Shown here one piece after another: positions 22,606 to 34,497 of a stretch of 64,000 nucleotides of DNA. The position numbers were made by a program, and so were the translations under genes. The DNA is from Rhizomys pruinosus (Eukaryota > Chordata > Mammalia > Rodentia > Spalacidae): the NCBI GenBank assembly GCA_009823505.1, contig VZQC01013287.1, positions 3,294,339-3,358,338 of the forward strand. Direction: 5' to 3'. The notes beneath the pieces were generated by a model. The model made no database searches. It saw only the letters and a program-made list of their open reading frames with translations, and was not told the origin of the DNA. Numbering within the stretch: the stretch's first letter is position 1; each line of letters begins with the position of its first letter.

Positions 22606-24500
22606 TATGGCAATATGGTCACCACAGGACCTACACTAGTTGATACCATAATGCATATAATGCCATTATAGTTCACACTTAAAAGTCCTCTCATGGTCCT
22701 TTTAACACTTGTCTACAACACTGTTCAAAGTCCAAAATCCTCTCACAGAGTCTTTACTTGAGACTGCAAGGCACAGTCTCTTAAACTTGTTAAAGCCCCG
22801 TGGCAAAATCAAAGTAGCGAAAACATTTACTGCAAAAGTTCTAATAAAGCGTAAATATAAACCATACTTTCCATCACAGACAACTAGCACAGACTTCAAA
22901 CCTATCCCATTTTCAAAAGGGGATTATTGGTGTATAGATGGAAGGCAGACTTTGAGGAAAAAATTATATCTAGTCTCAACAAGACAGAAATTCGTAGGGA
23001 AGACAGCAAATCCTGAGCATAACCAGTGTCTCTGGTGAGTAGGCGCTACGATAGGGGACGTTACGAGTAACTCTAGGCTTCTCCGGCCTTGAGCTGTTCG
23101 TGTTTAATCAGGATATCTTCTCTTCTTGCCGGGTTGTGTTGTTATGTTTTGTTTGGTTTTGTTTTGATCTGATAAGGCCCGTCTTTTCAAACTTATATTC
23201 TGCTCTATCCTCGAATCCTTAGTTAATGCATTTGACTAATAGTGGCCAGAGACTAGAGTCACTCGCTGATAGTGATTACCTCATGTGAGAGTTCCACAGT
23301 TTGCTTTTCTGCCTCATATCCAAGGTTTCTTGGAGACTCTCAAAGTGGTCGACACACATAGTAACTTTTATCCTCTCTTAGCAGAAAATCTTTTAGTAGG
23401 CATGTCTATGTACACGGTCCACACTTTTTTGAGACCTTATTACCTTTACTTGGCAGTATTATTTTCAAACAAACTCATAGGATAACTAATCCACCTGGAT
23501 CGAGTATGCTGGCGTATGAAAGTCGACGCGGAATGTTATATGGCTTAAACACTCTGTCCACGTTATGAATATGACCTCAGCGGGGCTATGCCACCATGGA
23601 AGAGTGGGGGCTAAACAGAATGCACATGTAGCGAACTGGTTACTTATCATCAAGGACTTTTGTGAAATCCACTATCGAGACTGGGCGTAAGCCCAGAGTG
23701 AAACATCAAGGAGACACTGGCAGCCTTTGGAGCCACTGCTTTCTTTGAGGTGTCGGGATAGAGCGGAGGCGGAAGGAATCAGCCATTCATGGGAAAACTC
23801 CTAACTTCTACGCACATGTACAAATGAATAGACAAATGAGAAATTCTCTCTGAGAACTGGGGTCCAATGACCTCCACTTGCACGAATTTTAACGAGTTAA
23901 CAACATGGGGATTACGAGAATGAAGAGCAACTGTAGCGCCAGGAAGAAAGCTGGTGCCCTGCAGCAGTGTCTTGGAGATTCCATGGGTGGCTTGTGGCTG
24001 TGGCTCGCACTCAGGACAATGCTCTAGCTCTGTCAGTATGGACTGGTTTGACATATCTAACCTCCCACTATTGACTCAAAGTCCAGCTGTCCAATCTCAA
24101 AAGTGTGAACGAAGGATCAGTTGGCAACAGGGAAGCATAATTCTTCTCTGCAATTCTCTGTTGTTAGTCACGAGAACAAATTTGGATAAGGCAAAGCTCC
24201 ATTGCAATCCATGGAAAGGAAGCGTGAGGAGAAACAACCGATAGCCGGTCCAATTGCCATCGACGGGAATGGAGATGGAATAGGGTGGCGTCAGAGTGCC
24301 TTCCGCAGACATTTTTCCACAGACCCCAAAGCACACCATGAGGCCTGTTGTACTGGCACATGGAGCCGTAGACGCTTGACAGTACAAGGAAAGACCAGTC
24401 AGTACCCTTGTGTTCAAGGTTTAGGACAGTCACCGTGAGCGAAGCAAGACTCCATTGCTTCCTTGTTGCTTGCAACCACCTCCATAAATTTGAATACAGT
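22606..24500 (-). mobile_element. Possible LTR-element internal region, antisense (weak)
   Basis: Follows the antisense LTR in the place expected for its internal region and contains actgttcaaagtccaaaatc-type text that I associate with rodent MaLR/ERVL internal sequence. No reading frame or partner LTR could be fixed. Confidence 0.25.
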
Positions 24501-26460
24501 GTCTTCCAAAATGCAAACTCATATGGTTTATAAACAATAGTACACATCCAAAAGCACAGTGTGTGACATGGTCTTTTAGCAATATTTTTTACTAGCTATT
24601 ATACCTCATGACAATACTATTTAACAGTGACTATGTATTTACTAATAGGGAGAATAATGTCATATTAAAAATCCACTCTCTTGAACCTGGCTCGGGGGCG
24701 ATGCTAAAGAAGATATGGGCCATAGCTTATCCAAGGTCATATGTTACCCTTCGGACATTTGTTGCTAATGCATTGTTGCTATATATTATAACATCCGCCA
24801 TTTTGTTGATACATTGGTGACTTATTGACCATTTTTCCTGGGTGCGACACAAATTCGTCTTTACAAGTTAAAAACAAAGGGGTTAGTAGGGCATGGTCTC
24901 TAGAGTGGCAGAATAGATGGCTTTCTCTCAGCTTGGGTTACAAGAACCACTGTGTGCTACTTCTTTTGATACAATGATGTACCAGGTTTCATTTCCCACA
25001 GTGCAGCCATCGCTTGCGCTTAGAATGACCATCCACACTATTTCCAGTTCACAGGGGGATCCCATGTCGCGGCCCTATCAGACCTTGTTCCACGGGCATG
25101 CACAACATTGGGTCTAGTACTGGGGCTACACTTCATGTAGGACTAGATACCAGTTTCATCACACTCAAAATATAAAAGTTAATAATATTAATTATATATT
25201 AATAATCAAATACCAAGAGACCATTCAGTAAAAGCAGAACCTATACACTAAGTGTAGTGGCAACTTGCTATCAGATTTTCCTCTAGTCTTTAGTCATAAC
25301 ATTCCCTCCGGGGGTCTGTTTTCTAGTTTAGCCATCCGATAATACAGGGGTAAAGAAATCCGGGCCACACTCCACAAGACTATTGGTCTATACTACACAT
25401 GGTACCCTCATTTTCCCATGCACTTTACTTCTGGCTCTTACAGTGACTACTCCCTCATATGACCTCTATGCCAGGGCCAATTTCCCTCTGCTGCAGCTCT
25501 GGCTTCCGGAATGACTTCTTCCACTGCCCTTCAGCACCTGTGCCCTCCTTGTATAACTTAGCTCATCATACCTACGTGCCTCATAGCGTCAGGTTCTTAC
25601 AGTTAAGGAACCACTTCGCATCAAACACTTAGGGCACTCTGTCCTTCTTTTATCCTCTTTTCATTCATAGACTCTCAATCTTTGACATGACCTTGCTATT
25701 GGGTGACGTAATCGTTAGTTTTGATTTACTCTGCTTACTTGTGACACTGCCTTTTTTTCTAAGAAACTTTCAATTCTCACCCCACACACCATGGTGTGGC
25801 ATAATACATGACTATCTACTCGAAGGTGAATAGAAGTCAGTACTCTTGTCTAACCAGTGTGGCTCTTAAGTAGAATCAAAAAATATTGGAATATAATCGT
25901 AAATATTGTCACAACCTATAAGCACTTCACTGAACTTATCATAATACTTATCGTACAAAGTTAACACAGTATTAGGCAGTGATCGGCAGTTACATAGCTC
26001 CTCATATTTGGCATTTGTGTATGGCTCTCTGCGTATGATATCATTGACTGATATCAATTGCCAATGAGAAGTCGTGATACAGGGCATGACTATGTTCATC
26101 TTCAGAGACTCATTGGTCGTGGCACATATACGGCTTAGCAGGTATTACGCAACTAGAGTGCAATAGTATGAACACCACCGGAGGTATATTTTAAGGATTC
26201 AGTGACAGACTCTAGCCTTTACTTCTTACATTTCTTTAGAGAATCAGATAGATGAGTCTGCGATAGAACTATAGAAAACTTTAGTATTGAATAAAATGAA
26301 TAGGCGTGAGGCTTTATGCATTATGATATATTTCGCTATGGCGGTCTCTCTGTGTGTGTATGTAATAATTATTATGAATAGTGACAAAGTCCAGGATGAG
26401 ATACAGCTGATGGTATTTTATGTAAGCTCCATAATTTTGGCGATCAACTGGGTGACTTGC

Positions 26461-27084
26461 AGAGGAAATCAAAGGCAGGCTTCCTGGAAGAGGTTGATCA
26501 GGCAGGAGGAGAGGACTGCGCGAGTGGATAGGTGGAAAGGGGAGCCAGACGGAGGCAGAGGTGGGGGGAGGCTAAAGTCACAAATCGCAGAGCCAGTGAA
26601 AAAGCAAAAGAGGCAGCAGAAACCCCTGTGTGGGATGAGGGTACTGAGGCAGGTCCCAGGGGAGCAAGGGCATTGTATAAGGGCAAGAGGAAGTCAGCAG
26701 AAGCCCAGAGCCCACAAGGCTAAGGGCAGGCAGCAGAGCTATGGGGACATATGTCCTGACCAGGACAGTGAGGTCATGGTGAACACCCGAGTTCAGGGTC
26801 ACCATGGGCTCCAGCAGGCTTTCCCAAGGAGGAAACAAAAATCAGGGCACTGACCCCAATCTCAGGTTCATGGCTGATAGAACAGGCTGCCCTGGCCACA
26901 GGAACTCAGACTGTACTTCCCAGAGGCTGTCAATGTGACCCCAGAGGACACACCTGGGCAAACAATATCCTTGTCAAACCTAAATACTCAAGCACCCAAC
27001 CTTCTGAACACTACACTGGGTACTTGCAAAGGCATACGATCTTTGGAATTAGATCTGAGGGGCCATTATTTTATTTCTTGGCTA
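26461..27084. other. Intron-like DNA, no gene supported
   Basis: Sequence quality looks normal again. Purine-rich and moderately GC-rich; no exon boundaries or repeats recognised. Confidence 0.4.
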
Positions 27085-27307
27085 ATTATGTACATAGGTG
27101 CATGTCCATCTACGTGAGTTGCAGTGCCTACAGAGGGCAGAAGAGGCTTGGATCCCACTGGGAAACTAGAAAGTTGACAGTGATGGTTGGGTTTCTCGAC
27201 GTCTTGATGGACATCCTGTTATTTGTTGGCGGTTCTAGGTAACCCAACTGAGGTCCTCTGAAACAGCAGCAAGTGCCATTAACCACTGAACCATCTTGAC
27301 AGCCCCC
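27085..27307 (-). mobile_element. Old B2/B3-type SINE, antisense
   Basis: Antisense layout: gtgcctacagagggcagaag, ggatcccactgggaaact, aacccaactgaggtcctctg, ccattaaccactgaaccatc. Strongly diverged. Confidence 0.7.
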
Positions 27308-27491
27308 AGGAGCCCAATCTTTGAGTGTCTGCTGACAGTAGTAGAAATGGGGTGTATGCACAGTCCGTGTCACAGTTTTAAGAGGACAGCAGTCCTGAGT
27401 ATAGGTCCCAGGCCAAGATGCCGTCCCTGCGGCCAGACCAAGACTCAGCTGGGCTTTTGGATCCCCATTTACCTACTCTTGAGGCACAATC

Positions 27492-27515
27492 GAGAGAGAG
27501 AGAGAGAGAGAGAGA
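27492..27515. repeat. (GA)n microsatellite
   Basis: About 11 perfect GA units. Confidence 0.95.
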
Positions 27516-27985
27516 AGAGAATCCCTGAATCCACATCTCCCCCCTATCATCACTGTGGCATCCAACGAAAGCCACAAGAGGAGCTGACATTAATTGGTGG
27601 CAGAAAAAAAATCGATTTTCCACGGCTATTTGGAGACCTCTGAAAAATGAAGTGAATTTCGTTTCATCTCCCTTTTAACATGAATGGCGTTTAAATAACA
27701 ATGTTCTGAATTAAGCAGTTGGCGCCAGAGGCCAGTTCCCACCATGGTACTGAGAGCCAGAGACTCACAGGCAGCAGCCCCCTTCCTCCTCTGCTCATAC
27801 TTTGCCAGGCCTTCCAGAAGGGTCTCTACTGTGCTGTTCCTTCTTTCCCTTTAACCATTTCCATGCGATTTTCAGGAAGAGGCCCTGGACTGCCGATAGC
27901 CAGGTTTACAGAGAGCAAGAAAGTGAGCAGACCTGGGGCCCTGGCAGGGCCAGTGTGGTTCATAAAGGCCCTGTGTGACCTCCCC

Positions 27986-27986
27986 N
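27986..27986. other. Single N: likely contig/overlap join
   Basis: The only ambiguous base in the window. It sits exactly where ordinary sequence (ending gtgtgacctcccc) meets the middle of a MaLR LTR. Confidence 0.85.
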
Positions 27987-28160
27987 CCTCCATGTTTTGT
28001 TCTTCAGCTCCTGCCTCCAGGTTCCTGCCCTGAGTTCCTGCCTTGGGCTCCCTAAGTGATGAACTGTGACCCAGGAGATGTAAGCTGAATAAACCCTTTC
28101 CTCCCCAAGTTGGTGTTGGTCAGAGTGTTTTGTCACAGCAATGAAAGACAAACTAGGACA
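27987..28160 (+). mobile_element. 3' part of a MaLR LTR (second copy)
   Basis: Matches the 3' half of the provirus LTR at 16.9-18.9 kb, from the ctccagttcctgcctcc region to the terminal ctaggaca, followed by cacag (28161-28165), the target copy of that provirus. Starts abruptly beside the N. Confidence 0.92.
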
Positions 28161-29474
28161 CACAGTCTCGGGGAAGAAGATTATAAGCTTTGTTTTCTAC
28201 ATGTTAAGCCTGAGGAATCTATTAGAAAATATTGTATACATTCTATATATATTTATGTATATTTTTCTGTATGTAATTTTGTGCTTTGTATTTTTTTCTT
28301 ATGGATTTTTTTTTCTTATTGGGACATATTGGTTGCTTGATGGAACAGGTTGATTTTGTATGGACTCATTTTGTATGACTTCTAAAATGCCTACCTGACA
28401 CCACCCCATCCCTCAGCTTTGTATACATTTTATATAATTCCTCCCCTTAAATGAGGACAAGACCTGGAATACAAGTCACTTCTCTGACTCAGGTGATGAG
28501 ACCATCACTCCTGAGACTCTGTGAAGTCATTTTTGGCATTATAGTGGCTTCTTTGTCAGCTGACTCAGTGAGCTTCTCTGGTTGGCCTGACATGAGGACA
28601 ATCTCCAGGAGCCCATGGAGATCCTTAAGCAATAGCCAGCTAGGAAATACAGGTTCAGTCTACTCTACAAACCATTCAGTTTTGCCAACAATCTGACCAG
28701 CATCCAAATGAGAATGCTATCTGTCCAGAACCTTGACTTCAGACATGGGAGATACTGAGCAGAAAACCCAGCCATGCCATGCCCAGACTTCTGATCTCCA
28801 GAAACAGCAAGATGATGAGTGGGAGTTGTCTTAGCTGTTGAGTAGTGGTGATTTGTTATGCAGCAGTAGAAAATCAATATGCATAGTATCACTGTCAATA
28901 GCTTTAGAAACATGGATACCCTTTCCCAAAGCAAATACTGATAAAACTATGAAGCCCACCATGAAACTCCGTAAACATGAGTGTTTCTTATACTGCTTAT
29001 AGTGGTATAAATAAATAAATAAACAAGTAAATAAATAAGATCAATTATATTTGTAATTTTTTTCTGTCTTATAATGTTTTCAAGGACCATATAGTCTTGA
29101 GGCAGAACAGATATATAGCTATTTTTCATAAGGTAGAGAAGTTAAAGCTCATGGACTTAGTTCTGCCTGTATGACTCTATCTTATGTAACATTCTGTCAT
29201 GAACTTCAAATATGGCCTTCAAAACTTGCATGCTTTCAAGACCAGCAGGCCACACTGGAGGGAGTGGACTCCAAGAGGCAGACAGAAGGCAAATAATCAC
29301 TAAGGCTCACCTGTTAGTTCTCCACCAGGAGGAAACTCCATTAACTATTTAAGAGGATTCTAAAGAGGATGCCCATCAGGGGACAACTGAGATTACTTGC
29401 TCCACAGCCCTCTCAGCAGATACCTGATGGCACCGGGGATGAGATTTACATCACCTTAAAATTACTCTTTGTAG
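28161..29474. repeat. Second copy of the 18858-20178 spacer
   Basis: Near-identical through its whole length, with small indels. Ends with the target copy ttactctttgtag (29462-29474) of the split B2. Confidence 0.92.
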
Positions 29475-29582
29475 GGCTGGAGAGATGGCCTAGCGGTTAA
29501 GAGCGCCGACCGCTCTTACAGAGGACCTGGGTTCGATCCCCAGCACCCACATGGCGGCCGAGAACCATCTGAAACTCCAATT
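29475..29582 (+). mobile_element. 5' half of a B2 SINE, cut mid-body
   Basis: Clean B2 head through ccatctgaaactccaatt, then an abrupt switch to L1 (aaaagttctcaataaagtac). The left target copy ttactctttgtag recurs at 34485-34497, after the 3' half of a B2. Confidence 0.93.
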
Positions 29583-31393
29583 AAAAGTTCTCAATAAAGT
29601 ACTTGCAAATTGCATACAACCCACATCAAGAAGATCATCACATCATGATGGATTGATTATATTAGGAGTGATCCCTTTCCATCCAATTCATCTAGACTTT
29701 AAGCATGAATGGATGCTGGATTTTGTCAAGGCTTCTTCTGCATCAATTGAGATGATCATGTGAGTTGTCTTTCAGTCCATTATATGTTTTATGATATATT
29801 ATTGATTTTTGTATGACCATCCCTGCATTTCTAATTGAATCCAACTTGTGATATGAAGAGTTTCTTCACAGGCTTGGGAAAAAGTTTTAATTTCAGTTGG
29901 AAAAAAAAGACCCCTAATAACACAAACAACTCTGGAGGAAAAGAGCAACACAGGGGATTCATCTATACCAATCTTCAAACTATACTTCTACAGGGCGATG
30001 AGTCATAAAACAGCTTGGTATCTGCCACAAAAACAAGACCTGAGTTGACCATGGAATAAAACTGAAGATCCAAACTTGAGCACATACAATTCGGCCAACC
30101 TCATACTTTGACAAGAGGGCCAGAAGACACAATGGAGGAAAAGACACCATCTTCACAAGTGGTGTGGGAAAAACTGGATTAAACCACATTAGAAGAATGA
30201 AAATTAAACCCCTCACCTCTATTCACCCTTACAAAAGTCAACTCCAGATGCATCAAAGAACTCAACTGGGAAACCCCAAACTCTGAAGTGATAGAAGTTG
30301 GCAGCAGCCTACAAGACAAGGCATAGGAAAAGTACTTCCTACAAATCAGACAATAAGGTGAGCAAGAATTAAGGTCAACACTTGACAAATGGACCTCATT
30401 GGACTCGAAATGCTCTTACATCAAAAGAAACAATCAAGGAAGTGAAGAGAAAATCCCAAGAGTGGGAGGGAAACCTTCAACACAGAAACATCTGACAAAA
30501 GCAATGAATCCAGAAAAAATATATAAACCTCAAAAAACAAAGAAGAAAGAACAAACAAATGAACCCCCTCAATGATGGAGCAAAGAGCTGAACAGAGACT
30601 CACAAGTAGAATTAAGATGGCTGGAGAAACATCTTAAAAAGTGTTCAACATTGCTAATAATTAAAGAAATGCAAAGTAAAACCACTTTTAAGATATCATC
30701 TCACTCCAATAAGACTGCTAGGTCAAGAAAACAGGATACCACATGCTTGGAGGAGGTTGTGGGGAAAGGGGAACATCCATCCCACTGCTGGTGGGAATGT
30801 AAACTCTACAGCCACTAGGAAAGCAGTGTGGAGAACCTTGGAAAGTCGGAATGAACTGGCCATCTGACCCAGCCATATCACTCCTGGGTATATACCCACA
30901 AGACTTCATCTTACCAATCGAGATACATGCACAGCCATGTTTATTGAAGCTCTGTTCACAAAGGCAAAAAGCGGGTACCACCCAAGTGTCCTCACTGCAT
31001 TAGTGGATAGAGAAAATGTGATACATCTACACAGATGGAGTTCTATGCAGCAGTAAAAAAAAGAAACATCCTGAACTTTGCAGGTAAATGGATGAGAACT
31101 GGAAGATATTAATGTTTAATGAAGTAATAGTCCCAGAAAAACACAAATGACGGAATGGTATTCCGCATCTGTGGATGCAAGCGCCAATAACCTTGTTGAA
31201 ATATTTCTTGGTTGGGAGTGATTCATATTGGAAAGAACAACAACAATCCAACGAACAGAAAGACTGCATCAAAGAACTGACTGAAATGGTGAATATGGAG
31301 TGGGGGGGATGGGTGGGGACACGGTCTAGATTTGATTAACATAATGAAAATAATAAAAAAAATGTATATATATAAATAAAATTTTAAAAACCT
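29583..31393 (+). mobile_element. Second copy of the L1 copy-1 3' part, noisy
   Basis: Corresponds to 14623-16432, including the inverted segment (about 29645-29860), the C-terminal Cys-rich region and the 3'UTR. Riddled with single-base indels, so even short frames are lost. Confidence 0.93.
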
Positions 31394-31850
31394 AAGTGCT
31401 TACCGTAAGAAAAAATAAAATGAACTGTATTAGCAAGGTCTGAGGGCAGACAGTGGACACCAAATCTTGCAAGACATTGAAGACCTCTGACATATGTAAG
31501 TTTGGCTTTTTCTCTAACAAGACTTTGAAGAGTTGTGACACAACCTAAAACGTAAAACTCCTGGCTATTATATTGAGACCATAGTACGGAGGGGAAAAAA
31601 TAGAGGCAGAAATGCAGATCAGGTGGCCACAGCCATAAACTAGCCCGGCTTAACTACCATTATGAACTGGCAACAGTTGAGTGGTGAGAAGCAGTCATAT
31701 TCTGGGTAAAACTGATAGAGAGGACCAGCCAGACTTCTTTATGAATAATGTGTACAATATGAGCAAAAGGCAATATCAGGCCTATAAAATTCCCACATGA
31801 GCACCAGAAAGAATTCAATTGCCTTACTAGAGATAGAGAAACAGACACAG
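31394..31850. repeat. Second copy of the 16433-16890 spacer, clean
   Basis: Essentially identical to its partner over about 457 bp, in contrast to the noisy repeats on each side. Confidence 0.93.
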
Positions 31851-33708
31851 TGTGCTGGATACTTTAGTGCAACTGACATACCTGGGTTGAGGGGAGCCTC
31901 AATTGGGAGATTGGCTCCATTGGATTTGGCCTGTGGCCACACTGTGGAGTATTGTCTTGATGGTTGGCAGTTGTGGGAGGGCCCAGCCCCAAATGATAGT
32001 GCCACTCCTGGCAGGTTGTTGGTGTACTGTATAAGAAGGCGGGCTGGGCAAAGCAGAGGAGCAAGCCAAAACAGCATTCTTCCATGGTTCTGCTTTGTTC
32101 TCCAGTTTCCTGCCTCCGGGTTCCTGCCCTGAGTCCTGCTTGTGGCTCCCTAAGTTAGAACTGTGACCCAGGAGAGTAAGCTGAATAAAACCTTTCCTCC
32201 CAAGTTGGTGTTGTCAGAGTGTTTTGGCACAAGCAATGGAAGACAAAACTAGAACAGAAACTGGTACCCAGAGGAGTGGGGTATTGCTGTGACAGACCTG
32301 ACCTTGTGTTTGGGAAGGGATTGAGGAATCGATTTGGAACGTTGGGCTAAGGAAGATCATGAATCCTAAAGATGTGGTGGAACTTGGAACAGTTTTGCTG
32401 AAAGAGTGTTGAAGGATGGAGGCCTGGCTTGTGAAGTTTCTAGTTTCAAAGAGGAAGCTAGAAATCATCAGGACTGTGTAAATCTGTGGGATCTGGTCAG
32501 CTTGGTGAAGGGAATCAGCTGAAGTTAACAAGAGACCAGAAAATGAAGGGAAATCTTTGTTTGTACTGGGAAATGATGCTGGTTAGCTGGGGCCTGAAAT
32601 CAGCTGTAAAGTAACAAAGACCAGCATCACCTACTGGTGAAATTCTTCTGGGAAGAATTTCTTCAGTGTCAGCACACAGAAGCTGTGTGATCCAGAAGAG
32701 GCCTGAGCCTCATCTCAAGCCAGAAGCAGAACTTGTAACGTGTAAGAGATCTCCTACATGGTTTCTCCGTGTTGAAACTTGAGGTGTGTCACAGAGAGCA
32801 GCGCAAGGCTTTGCATTGTGAGAGGTCTAGGAAAGACCAATTGGTGGAAGTGCACCTTCAGTGCAGTGGAGAGACCCCAGGATTTGCAGGGGTCATGGAG
32901 AGAAGCTGAGGCCTTTGCACCAGGAGAGGTCAGAGAGACCCTTGGTGAGGGTCTGAGCCTCAGTTTCATGGGGGTAACTCAGCTTTTTGGAGATGCTGGG
33001 ACCGTGGACAGACCACCAAGAAAGCAGCGGCAGGTGTGGAATGGAGTCGGCTCTGGGCCTGCAGATGAACTGTGTGTGCCACGGATGGCAGAGTCGGATA
33101 GGGGGAGCTGCAAAACCCTTTGGAGCCCAGAAGATATTGTGAGTGATCCCCAGGTGTCCAGCCTTGAGCTACTTTTGCTGGACTTAGGTTTTGTTTTTGA
33201 GACTGCCTGATGATTCTTCCCTTTGAAAAGAGCAGTACTTTGTTTTGGATTGTACAGCAGCCCACAGTTAAGAGAAGTTTTTAACAGACTGTCAACTATT
33301 TAAGTCGTTTGGACATTTAATAAAGGACTGTGGGCTTTTAAGGTTGTAACTGTCTTAGGTTGTGATTAACTGTTAACATCAGTACTTTGGGGATAAGAGA
33401 ACTGGAAAGGTGGTGGTTGAATGGTGATGTGCTTTGTGTGTCAAGTTGACAAGGGGGTAATTGTGCTGGAGAGCTTTATGTCAACTTGATACACCTGGGT
33501 TGAAGCCTCAATTGGGAATTGGCTCCATTAGATTGGCCTCCGTGGCCACTCTGTGGAGTAGTGTCTTGATGGTCGACCAGTTTCGGGAAGGGCCCAGCCC
33601 AGCAAGATGAGTAGTGCACCCTGGGCAGGTTGTAGGTGCGCTGTATAAGAAGTCAGGCTGAACATGGGCCAGAACAGCAAGCCAATAAGCAGCATACCTC
33701 CAGTTTGT
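31851..33708 (+). mobile_element. Second copy of the MaLR provirus, noisy, 3' LTR truncated
   Basis: 5' LTR 31851-32256, internal region to 33461, 3' LTR from 33462 cut at about 33708 inside the LTR (cctccagtttgt). Preceded by the same cacag target. Many one-base indels relative to 16891-18700. Confidence 0.92.
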
Positions 33709-34273
33709 CAATGAATCCAAAAGTTGGTTCTTTGAAAGAATAAACAAGATAGACAGACCTCTAGCCCAGTTAACCAAAAGAAAGAAGGAACAACTCCAAA
33801 TCAATACGACCCGTGATGAAAAGGGAAATATCACAACAGACAAGGAAAAGATCCAGAAAATCATATGGGAATACTTTAAGAGCCTATACTCTACCAAGTT
33901 TGAAAACCTAGAAGAAATGGATGAATATCTGAAATCCTGGGAATCACCCAAGCTCAGCAAAGAAGAAACCCACAGCCTAAACAGACCCAAAACACATGAA
34001 GAAATTGAAGATGTAATAAGAAACCTCCCAACTAAAAAAAGCCCAGGCCCAGATGGTTTCATGGCAGAATTCTGCAAAACATTTCAAAAAGACCTACAAC
34101 CATTATTACTGAAACTGTTTAGAAGGATTCAATCAGAGGTAATTCTCCCAAATTCCTTCTATGAAGCCAGCATCACTCTATTACCAAAACCAGGAAAAGA
34201 TACAACTAAAAAGGAGAATTATAGACCCATCTCCCGAATGAACACAGATGCCAAAATTCTAAACAGGATACTG
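33709..34273 (+). mobile_element. L1 ORF2 fragment (start of the RT region)
   Basis: Begins caatgaatccaaaagttggt and runs to acagatgccaaaattctaaa, equivalent to about 38,681-39,242 of the intact L1. It contains the coding stretch for [10 protein letters not shown] and a later [18 protein letters not shown] 125-codon frame (33917-34294) stays open. It is closer to the young L1 than to copy 1, so it is a separate insertion. Both ends are abrupt. Confidence 0.9.
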
Positions 34274-34484
34274 GGGGCTGGAGAAATGGCCTAGCGGTTA
34301 AGAGCACCAACCGCTCTTACAGAGGACCCGGGTTAGATCCCCAGCAAAAATTCCAGGAGAGCTCCAGTTCCAGGGGAATCCGATACCCTCTTCTGACCTC
34401 CGTGGCATTGCATGACATGGGTGCACAGACTTGCATGCAGACAGTACATTCATACACATACAGAAATAAAAAAAATTAAAAAAA
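34274..34484 (+). mobile_element. B2 SINE, chimeric or internally deleted
   Basis: The B2 head runs to about gatccccagcaaaa and joins attccaggagagctcc, skipping about 40 bp (cacccacatggcggc...). The tail is followed by ttactctttgtag (34485-34497), the same target as the B2 half at 29475. Confidence 0.9.
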
Positions 34485-34497
34485 TTACTCTTTGTAG

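Larger units (their letters stand above)
20459..26460. other. Probably error-rich sequence; remnants of B1, LTR and GA-rich repeat
   Basis: About 6 kb in which repeats are peppered with one-base indels and CpG-containing words are unusually frequent for rodent intron. Recognisable islands are annotated separately. The ORFs here, such as the 188-codon frame at 26287, have no family signature. Confidence 0.6.

Noticed and set aside
26287..26853. 188-codon plus-strand ORF
   Set aside because: Crosses the border of the error-rich region, shows no domain or family signature, and has no splice or promoter context.
27035..28358. Apparent MaLR provirus beginning before the N
   Set aside because: Only the LTR 3' part after 27987 matches; the sequence before it is unrelated, so there is no provirus across the N.
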